A stretch of 8,742 bases of DNA, taken from NCBI GenBank assembly GCA_020723045.1, contig DYJQ01000037.1, positions 1 through 8,742 on the forward strand. Reading direction: 5' to 3'. Below the pieces are notes generated by a model. It ran no database searches, was not told where the DNA came from, and worked only from the letters and a program-made list of their open reading frames with translations. Positions 4,406 through 8,742 of this stretch are shown here, piece after piece; position 1 is the first letter of the stretch; every line of letters begins with the position of its first letter. Position numbers and translations under genes: made by a program. The DNA comes from Candidatus Micrarchaeum sp. (lineage in GTDB: Archaea > Micrarchaeota > Micrarchaeia > CAILAH01).

Positions 4406-4418
4406 CCCCCCCTTGGCA

Positions 4419-4427
4419 TACTTTTTC
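4419..4427 (+). terminator. U-tract terminator after tRNA-Met
   Basis: A T5 run begins four bases after the discriminator base. It is a typical archaeal U-tract stop for a monocistronic tRNA. Confidence 0.5.
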
Positions 4428-4449
4428 TATCCGCCGGCATATGTGAGAG

Positions 4450-4458
4450 TTAAATATT
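4450..4458 (+). promoter_or_regulatory. TATA box, leaderless gene at 4478
   Basis: TTAAATATT is centred about 24 nt before ATG 4478, so transcription should start at or within a few bases of the start codon. No SD is visible in the gap, which fits leaderless translation. Confidence 0.55.
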
Positions 4459-4477
4459 TTCACTTTAAGTTATAACC

Positions 4478-4831
4478 ATGGTTCAGGAAGGGCTGATAGA
4501 CATAATAATCGGCATCTATACGGCGAGGCCGGCAGTCACCATCATCCAGATAATAAACCTTATTCTCGCAGTGCTGATTGCCACCAAGCTTATAAATTAT
4601 GCAGTCGCACTCAAGGGAAAGAGCCTGTCGTTTGCACTCCGCTACCTTGCATACGCTTTCTTTCTCCTAGCTCTCATAGCAATCGTGCAATTCCTATCCG
4701 TACTTCCATGGTTTGAATGGGATGTTGTGCAGGGCATCGCAATGCTTGTCTTTCTGCTCATTGCAAGCTATGCCATCAATCATCTTGCGGAAACGGTACG
4801 TGCATATTCTGACATTCGCAAGAGATATTGA
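4478..4831 (+). CDS. Small multi-pass membrane protein, unknown function
   Basis: 117 residues. Three hydrophobic spans: about 19-42, 53-76 and 83-103, with short polar N- and C-termini; residues 4-13 are also hydrophobic, so a fourth partial span is possible. Arg/Lys cluster after span 1 (KGK, 46-48) and at the C-terminus (RAYSDIRKRY), which by the positive-inside rule puts the C-terminus in the cytoplasm. I recognise no catalytic motif or family. It has its own TATA box and is separated by 76 nt and a new promoter from the operon at 4908, so it is probably a separate unit. It lies in an archaeal-type leaderless context. Confidence 0.75.
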   Translation: MVQEGLIDIIIGIYTARPAVTIIQIINLILAVLIATKLINYAVALKGKSLSFALRYLAYAFFLLALIAIVQFLSVLPWFEWDVVQGIAMLVFLLIASYAINHLAETVRAYSDIRKRY

Positions 4832-4872
4832 GCAGGGGCCCAAGTATGTTTCGGCATCCCGACCGTCAGCAT

Positions 4873-4884
4873 ATTTTATAAATC
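4873..4884 (+). promoter_or_regulatory. TATA box of the nucleotide-sugar/RNase D operon
   Basis: ATTTTATAAATC is centred about 29 nt before ATG 4908. No SD precedes that ATG, so the first operon gene is probably leaderless. If the encoded RHH domain is autoregulatory, its operator would be expected around here; I see no clear palindrome. Confidence 0.55.
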
Positions 4885-4907
4885 TTTTCAACTTAGTATG
4901 ACTTGGT

Positions 4908-5675
4908 ATGAAACAGGAGAAGATAGCCATAAGCATCGACCCCCTTTTGCTGAAGGAGGTCGAGAAGACTATTGACGGCACACACGTAAGAAACAGGTCA
5001 CAAGCAATCGAACTGCTTGTGAGGAAGGCGCTGGGCGGCAAGGTAGCAACCGCCATAATACTGGCCGGCGGCCGGCGCGGTGAGGTTAAGGCAATGCGTC
5101 TTTACAACGGCAAGCCTGTACTTCATAGGCTTATTGAGTGGATGTCGCTTTATGGTATAACTATGTTTATCATTGCGGTGGACAAGAATGAGAAGCGCAT
5201 ACGCAGGTATTTTGGGGACGGCTCGCATTTCGGCGTCAGGATATTCTATCTCCTTGAGCCGGTGCCGACGGGAACAGCGGGCGCAGTGCACAGCTGCCGC
5301 TCGCTTGTGCACTCTGATTTCATAGTTGCCAACTGCGATTCCATATTCAGCCTTGACATCCCAATGATGGTGGCGTACCACCGAAGAAACGGCAAGCTCG
5401 TGACGATGGCCGTAAAGGAGCACATCACCACATCAAAATATGGGACTGTAGAGATGGAGGGCGACACTGTAAAGGGGTTCTACGAGAAGAGTGCAAGTGC
5501 CCCCAGCAGGATAATAAACACGGGCCTTTACGTGATGAGTCGTGAATCGTTCAGGTACATCCCTTCAAAAGGAATGCTGGAGCGTGATGTATTCCCCGCG
5601 CTGGCGAAGGCGGGCAAGCTGGGTGGGTTTGTATTCACTTCCGAGTGGAAAGACCTGGAGATGCAAATGGAGTGA
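4908..5675 (+). CDS. RHH DNA-binding domain fused to degenerate sugar nucleotidyltransferase
   Basis: 255 residues in two domains. Residues 5-43 are a ribbon-helix-helix (CopG/MetJ-like) unit: strand KIAISID (5-11), helix 12-23, turn, helix from NRSQAIELLVRKAL (29-42). Residues 48-250 are a GT-A-like nucleotidyltransferase: AIILAGG (49-55), VAN-C-D (140-144) for the metal-binding Asp, YEK (192-194), NTGLYV (204-209), ERDVFP (225-230), EWKDL (246-250). The signature loop is abnormal: in place of GGxGTRLxP...PKP it reads GGRRGEVKAMRLYNGKP, about eight residues shorter than in the paralogue at 6834 and without the PKP lysine. The protein stops just after the second metal-site Asp. Catalysis may be lost or changed; a regulator that senses nucleotide sugar and binds DNA is my inference. 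First gene of the operon, four bases before the epimerase. Confidence 0.85.
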   Translation: MKQEKIAISIDPLLLKEVEKTIDGTHVRNRSQAIELLVRKALGGKVATAIILAGGRRGEVKAMRLYNGKPVLHRLIEWMSLYGITMFIIAVDKNEKRIRRYFGDGSHFGVRIFYLLEPVPTGTAGAVHSCRSLVHSDFIVANCDSIFSLDIPMMVAYHRRNGKLVTMAVKEHITTSKYGTVEMEGDTVKGFYEKSASAPSRIINTGLYVMSRESFRYIPSKGMLERDVFPALAKAGKLGGFVFTSEWKDLEMQME

Positions 5676-5676
5676 T
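5669..5676 (+). promoter_or_regulatory. Shine-Dalgarno deciding the epimerase start
   Basis: GGAGTGAT overlaps the stop of the preceding gene and lies 3 nt before ATG 5680. It supports that start over upstream in-frame codons. Confidence 0.6.
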
Positions 5677-5679
5677 AAA

Positions 5680-6816
5680 ATGAAACTGTTGTTTTCTATG
5701 GGCACACGCCCCGAGATAATAAAGATGGCCCCTCTCATAAAGGAATCTGAGAGAAGGGGGCACGATAATGTTATTGTGTGGAGCGGGCAACACTATGATA
5801 GGGAGCTTTTTGAGGGTGTTTTTGAGGACTTGGGAATAGAAAAGCCAGATTATGACCTTGATTCGAAAGGCACACCGTGCGAAATCGGCGCAGGCATACT
5901 CACAAAACTCGAGAAGGTTATCAAGTCAGAAAACCCAGACCTCGTTCTCGTGCACGGCGATACTTTCTCTGCATTGTTTTCATCGGTTGCGAGTGCATTG
6001 TGTATGGTGCCTGTGGGCCATGTGGAGGCAGGCCTCCGCACAAATTCGTGGGAACCTTTTCCAGAACAGATATGCACGCGCAGTGCCGATGCCGCGACAT
6101 CGCTCTATTTCGCCGCCACCGAAACCAACGTGAAGAGTCTTCTCAATGAGGGCCATCCGAAGGAGAGGATATTCCTTACTGGGAACACCATTGTAGATGC
6201 AGTGCGCATCTATGGGAATTCAAACCCTAACATTCGGAAGGAACTCAACATTCCAAGCAACAAAAAACTGATATTTTTCTCTGCACACAGGCGCGAGAAT
6301 ACGCTTGACAGGAAGAGGATGGAGGGGATATTTGAAGCGTTGCTTGCACTCAAGGATTATACAATATTCTGTGCTGTCCTACCCGGCACACAGAGGGCAG
6401 CCATTGCATACAAATATTATGATAAACTGCTTGCCGCCGACCATATAATATGGAAGTATCCATCGCTCGAGCGGTATAGCGATGTCCTCTCGCTCATAAA
6501 GCAATCTGATTTAGTGCTCACCGACAGCGGTGGGCTTCAGGAGGAGACGGTAAGCATGCATATTCCATGTCTCACGTTACGCTATGTGACGGACAGGCCG
6601 GAAACAGTCGATGCCGGCTCCAATAAGTGCATTGGCTTTGATAAGAAGAATATAGTGCGTGAGGTAAATGCCCTTATGAATGACGATGCCGCAATAAAAG
6701 GGATGGTTTCAGCGAGGAACCCATACGGGGACGGCCACTCTTCAGAGAAGATTATGGACATAATTGAGAAATTTGAGGGAAGGATGGAGAGGTGGGAGAA
6801 GGATATACGTGCATGA
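5680..6816 (+). CDS. wecB: UDP-N-acetylglucosamine 2-epimerase (WecB family)
   Basis: 378 residues, the usual family length. It interconverts UDP-GlcNAc and UDP-ManNAc in the cytoplasm, feeding surface glycans. GT-B fold; N-terminal MGTRPEIIKMAPLI (7-20). Catalytic residues by alignment from memory to E. coli WecB: Asp94 (HGDT), Glu116 (HVEAGLRT), Glu129 (PFPEQ) and His203 (SAHRRE) are kept, but the place of Arg135 seems to hold Thr133 with Arg134 beside it. The UDP-binding end TDSGGLQEE (281-289) and DRPE (305-308) are intact, as is NPYGDG (347-352). The start is ATG 5680, supported by GGAGTGAT three bases upstream. It lies between two nucleotidyltransferases. No ManNAc dehydrogenase is in view, so the product's fate is open; another sugar substrate is possible. 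Confidence 0.92.
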   Translation: MKLLFSMGTRPEIIKMAPLIKESERRGHDNVIVWSGQHYDRELFEGVFEDLGIEKPDYDLDSKGTPCEIGAGILTKLEKVIKSENPDLVLVHGDTFSALFSSVASALCMVPVGHVEAGLRTNSWEPFPEQICTRSADAATSLYFAATETNVKSLLNEGHPKERIFLTGNTIVDAVRIYGNSNPNIRKELNIPSNKKLIFFSAHRRENTLDRKRMEGIFEALLALKDYTIFCAVLPGTQRAAIAYKYYDKLLAADHIIWKYPSLERYSDVLSLIKQSDLVLTDSGGLQEETVSMHIPCLTLRYVTDRPETVDAGSNKCIGFDKKNIVREVNALMNDDAAIKGMVSARNPYGDGHSSEKIMDIIEKFEGRMERWEKDIRA

Positions 6817-6824
6817 TTTATGAT

Positions 6825-6830
6825 GGTGAT
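6825..6830 (+). promoter_or_regulatory. Shine-Dalgarno deciding the 6834 start
   Basis: GGTGAT is a perfect complement of the archaeal 16S 3' end (ATCACC) and lies 3 nt before ATG 6834. It argues against the in-frame GTG 6792, which is inside the epimerase gene. Confidence 0.65.
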
Positions 6831-6833
6831 ATT

Positions 6834-7556
6834 ATGAAAGCAATAATATTATGCGGTGGCGAGGGAACTCGTCTTAGGCCATACACCTATAACATACCCA
6901 AGCCTATGCTTAGGTTGGGCAACAAGCCGATCTTGGAGTTTGTTCTTCTCAATCTTAAGCGCTTCGGGATAACCGATTTCATCTTGACGGTTGGCTATCT
7001 CCACGAGCGCATTGAGGACTATTTCGGCGACGGCTCAAAGTGGGGCATAAATATAGAGTATGTTGTTGAAGATGAGAAGCTCAACACGGCTGGCTCAGTG
7101 CTCAGGGCTCGGAACAAGCTAACTGATACGTTCTTTGTTGGGATGGGCGACCACATCACCGCGATAAATGTGTCTGAGATGGAGAAGTTCCACAGGAGTA
7201 AAAAGAATATCGCAACGATTGCGCTCAAACTGCAGGGCAACCCAGTGGAATATGGCATAGTTAGTGTGCATCCGGATGATACTGTTTCATCGTTCATGGA
7301 GAAGCCCATACTCTCCAATCTCGTGAATGCGGGGATGTATATATTTGAGCCTGAGATATTTGACTACATAAGACCGAAGGAGGATTTTGCAAAGGACGTG
7401 TTTCCGCGCTTACTCTCTGCAAACAATAAAATAAGCGCTTACACATTCACTGAATACTGGGCAGACATCGGGCGCATCAATGATTACGAGATGATGAATG
7501 CGATTATGAGCATAATTGAGCTTTCACTCACACTCAACAACCGCCAGACCCACTAA
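6834..7556 (+). CDS. Sugar-phosphate nucleotidyltransferase (NDP-sugar pyrophosphorylase)
   Basis: 240 residues. It joins a sugar 1-phosphate to a nucleoside monophosphate from NTP, releasing pyrophosphate. The signature loop is intact: CGGEGTRLRP (7-16) and IPKPML (21-26) with Lys23. Asp106 (GMGD) and Asp211 (WADIG) are the metal ligands, and MEKP (155-158) and NAGMYIF (165-171) complete the sugar pocket. It has the compact, single-domain form without the C-terminal left-handed beta-helix, like archaeal mannose-1-phosphate guanylyltransferase or glucose-1-phosphate uridylyl/thymidylyltransferases; which nucleotide and sugar cannot be told from the sequence. The start is ATG 6834 after GGTGAT. 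It begins 17 nt after the epimerase and is co-transcribed with it. It is the active-looking paralogue of the degenerate gene at 4908. Confidence 0.9.
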   Translation: MKAIILCGGEGTRLRPYTYNIPKPMLRLGNKPILEFVLLNLKRFGITDFILTVGYLHERIEDYFGDGSKWGINIEYVVEDEKLNTAGSVLRARNKLTDTFFVGMGDHITAINVSEMEKFHRSKKNIATIALKLQGNPVEYGIVSVHPDDTVSSFMEKPILSNLVNAGMYIFEPEIFDYIRPKEDFAKDVFPRLLSANNKISAYTFTEYWADIGRINDYEMMNAIMSIIELSLTLNNRQTH

Positions 7557-7562
7557 ACAGAG

Positions 7563-8648
7563 ATGATTTTTGTGACGCATTTCACTTATGTAGATAATGA
7601 GCATGCGCTTGAGGCTGCCGCGGCTGAATGGAAACGTTGTGGCGTAATCGGTGTGGATATTGAGTGCGAGAATGGCCTTCACCATTACGGGACGTTCATC
7701 TCAATTGTACAAATATCAACTGAACACAGGAACTGGGTTGTTGATGTATTGCAGATAAACAATGTCACTCCCCTGATCAGTGTGCTTGAGGATGCATCCG
7801 TACAGAAGATATTCCATGATGTTAAGTTTGATTTCAGCATATTGGCAACTGAGCTGGGATGCCGCCCTAAGAACGTGTTTGACACGCAGATTGCAGCCGT
7901 CCTGCTTGGCAAGAAACAGGTCGGGCTCGGTGCGCTTCTTGAAGAATATTTCAACGTGCATAAGGAGCACAAGTTCCAGAAAGCCGATTGGACCATGCGT
8001 CCCCTAACCGCGGAGATGCTCGAGTATGCAATTGGTGATACGGCATATCTCATACAATTGCGCGATAAGCTCAAGGGCGAGTTGGAAGCACTTGGCAGGC
8101 TCTCGTGGGCGCAAGAGGAGTTTAGGCTGCTTGAGGAGAGAAAGTTTGAGTTAACACAGCAGAAATATTATGAAGTGAGCGGGGTGCGGCAGATGACTGA
8201 TCAGGAGCGTGGCATATTCAGAAAGCTTTTCATACTGCGTGAGCATATGGCCCGGCGTGCCGACCGTCCCGTCTATTTCATAATAAGCACCAAGCGTCTC
8301 CTGGAGCTCTCTAAGAGCCCCCCCAAGTCTGTTGATGAGTGGGAACGGATGCGCGGTATCCACCCTATAGTAAAGCGTTATGCATACCGTTTCCATCATG
8401 CAGTCGTGCAGGGCCGTCGTGAGTGTGTTCATTTCCCGCCGCTTAGGCACACTATAAAGCTGAATGCAGGGCAGGAGGCGTTTGTCGAGAGGTTGAATGG
8501 AATACGCATTAAAATAGGACATGACTTGAACATCGCACCCGAGACGGTGATGACGCGTGATGAGATGGAGCGCATTGCCAAGTATGAAGATTATAGCTGT
8601 CTTCACGAATGGCAAAAGAACCTTGTTTTACAGTACCTAGAAAAATAG
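7563..8648 (+). CDS. rnd: RNase D-like 3'-5' exoribonuclease (DEDDy)
   Basis: 361 residues, close to bacterial RNase D (about 375). Exo I: Asp32 and Glu34 in GVDIECEN. Exo II: Asp86 and Asp90 in FHDVKFDFSIL, with IFDTQ-like NVFDTQIAA after it. Exo III: Tyr155 and Asp159 in EYAIGDTAYLIQL. The full DEDDy set is present. DWTMRPLTAEM (142-152) matches the RNase D hallmark before exo III. The C-terminal half (about 205-360) fits two HRDC-like helical domains; the first is clearer (about 210-285). RNase D trims tRNA 3' ends and other small RNAs in bacteria. It starts 6 nt after the nucleotidyltransferase stop, so it is in the same operon. The family is rare in archaea, so horizontal transfer is likely. 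A role in clearing excised tRNA introns or trimming CCA-less tRNA ends is only an inference. Confidence 0.92.
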   Translation: MIFVTHFTYVDNEHALEAAAAEWKRCGVIGVDIECENGLHHYGTFISIVQISTEHRNWVVDVLQINNVTPLISVLEDASVQKIFHDVKFDFSILATELGCRPKNVFDTQIAAVLLGKKQVGLGALLEEYFNVHKEHKFQKADWTMRPLTAEMLEYAIGDTAYLIQLRDKLKGELEALGRLSWAQEEFRLLEERKFELTQQKYYEVSGVRQMTDQERGIFRKLFILREHMARRADRPVYFIISTKRLLELSKSPPKSVDEWERMRGIHPIVKRYAYRFHHAVVQGRRECVHFPPLRHTIKLNAGQEAFVERLNGIRIKIGHDLNIAPETVMTRDEMERIAKYEDYSCLHEWQKNLVLQYLEK

Positions 8649-8649
8649 G

Positions 8650-8673
8650 AATTGGAGAGCCCCCGATGGGATT
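8650..8673. repeat. 24-nt direct repeat, copy A
   Basis: Identical to 8719-8742 at all 24 positions. On the minus strand the core reads like a tRNA 3' end: CCCAT (T-stem), CGGGGGC (acceptor), T (position 73). In this copy the bases that should form the T-loop and its other strand are altered, so it looks like a fragment, not a tRNA. Confidence 0.85.
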
Positions 8674-8716
8674 GAGCATTGCGGAGCCAGAGCGGAGCAA
8701 TGCGAAAGTCATCGGG
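8662..8716. repeat. Fold-back between the two direct repeats
   Basis: CCCGATG (8662-8668) pairs with CATCGGG (8710-8716), and inside it GCATTGC (8676-8682) pairs with GCAATGC (8697-8703), leaving a roughly symmetric internal loop and a 14-nt apical loop. It follows the RNase D stop directly but lacks a U-tract. Confidence 0.65.
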
Positions 8717-8718
8717 AA

Positions 8719-8742
8719 AATTGGAGAGCCCCCGATGGGATT
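8719..8742. repeat. 24-nt direct repeat, copy B; possible tRNA 3' end cut by window edge
   Basis: Second copy, 69 nt after the first, running to the end of the window. On the minus strand it would be T-loop end AAT, T-stem CCCAT (8739-8735), acceptor CGGGGGC (8734-8728) and discriminator T (8727). T73 would fit archaeal tRNA-Thr or tRNA-Cys. The gene body would lie beyond 8742, so this is unproven. Confidence 0.4.

Larger units (their letters stand above)
4169..4418 (+). tRNA. tRNA-Met (CAT), probably elongator, with two introns
   Basis: Exon 1, 4169-4207: acceptor GCCAAGG, TA, D-stem GCTC/GAGC with a 10-nt loop, anticodon stem CCAGA, loop CT-CAT-A. Exon 2, 4335-4357: A38, TCTGG, variable AGGTC, T-stem GAGGG, TTCAAAT. 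Exon 3, 4406-4418: CCCCC, acceptor CCTTGGC, discriminator A. The sum is 75 nt, a normal tRNA without CCA. G1-C72 rules out the initiator. The CAT anticodon fits elongator Met or the C34-modified (agmatidine) tRNA-Ile2; the body resembles archaeal elongator Met. Acceptor, D and anticodon stems pair fully; the T-stem has one A50-C64 mismatch. A T5 run follows at 4422-4426. Confidence 0.9.

Noticed and set aside
4169..4418. Split or trans-spliced tRNA halves instead of introns
   Set aside because: All three exons lie in order on one strand under one promoter and one terminator; no leader complementarity typical of split halves was seen.
5542..5679. 46-codon N-terminal extension of the epimerase
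   Set aside because: It overlaps the upstream gene; family N-terminus (MKLLFSMGTRPE) and the SD at 5669-5676 fix ATG 5680.
6792..6833. 14-codon N-terminal extension of the second nucleotidyltransferase from GTG 6792
   Set aside because: It lies in the epimerase coding end; GGTGAT three bases before ATG 6834 and the usual family start (MKAIILCGG) decide otherwise.

Overview
The window reads as archaeal. It holds two intron-containing tRNA genes with no encoded CCA. One of them is an initiator tRNA with the A1-U72 pair and a GGG:CCC anticodon stem. Its protein genes have TTTAAA-type TATA boxes 25-33 nt ahead of their starts (partly leaderless), SD motifs GGTGAT/GGAGG inside operons, and class III (type IV pilin) signal peptides. 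A DPANN lineage such as Micrarchaeota is my guess from these traits; no single marker proves it.

Layout. 1-120: non-coding, with one short hairpin and weak tRNA resemblance. 143-519 (minus): initiator tRNA-Met broken by an intron of about 302 nt, built of short-loop hairpins and two near-identical 60-nt three-way-junction modules. 520-564: promoter region serving both strands. 565-2234 (plus): four small membrane-anchored proteins with pilin-like N-termini, probably one operon. 2214-4091 (minus): a 625-residue soluble protein of unknown function, convergent with and overlapping the last pilin gene; its promoter sits back to back with that of the next tRNA. 4169-4418 (plus): a CAT-anticodon tRNA, probably elongator Met, with two introns, one at 37/38 and one in the T-loop. 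4478-4831: a small multi-pass membrane protein. 4908-8648: a tight four-gene operon. 8650-8742: a 24-nt direct repeat and fold-back that may be the edge of another minus-strand tRNA.

The operon encodes (i) a ribbon-helix-helix domain fused to a sugar nucleotidyltransferase whose signature loop is badly eroded, (ii) a UDP-GlcNAc 2-epimerase of the WecB family, (iii) a canonical-looking sugar-phosphate nucleotidyltransferase, and (iv) an RNase D-like exonuclease. Genes i-iii suggest nucleotide-sugar supply for surface glycan or glycoprotein, possibly with transcriptional feedback through gene i. RNase D is an unexpected partner; archaea do not normally rely on it. Its presence near two heavily interrupted tRNA genes invites, but does not prove, a link to tRNA or intron processing.

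The strongest candidates for something undescribed are the modular hairpin intron of the initiator tRNA, the T-loop intron of the second tRNA, and the RHH-nucleotidyltransferase fusion.
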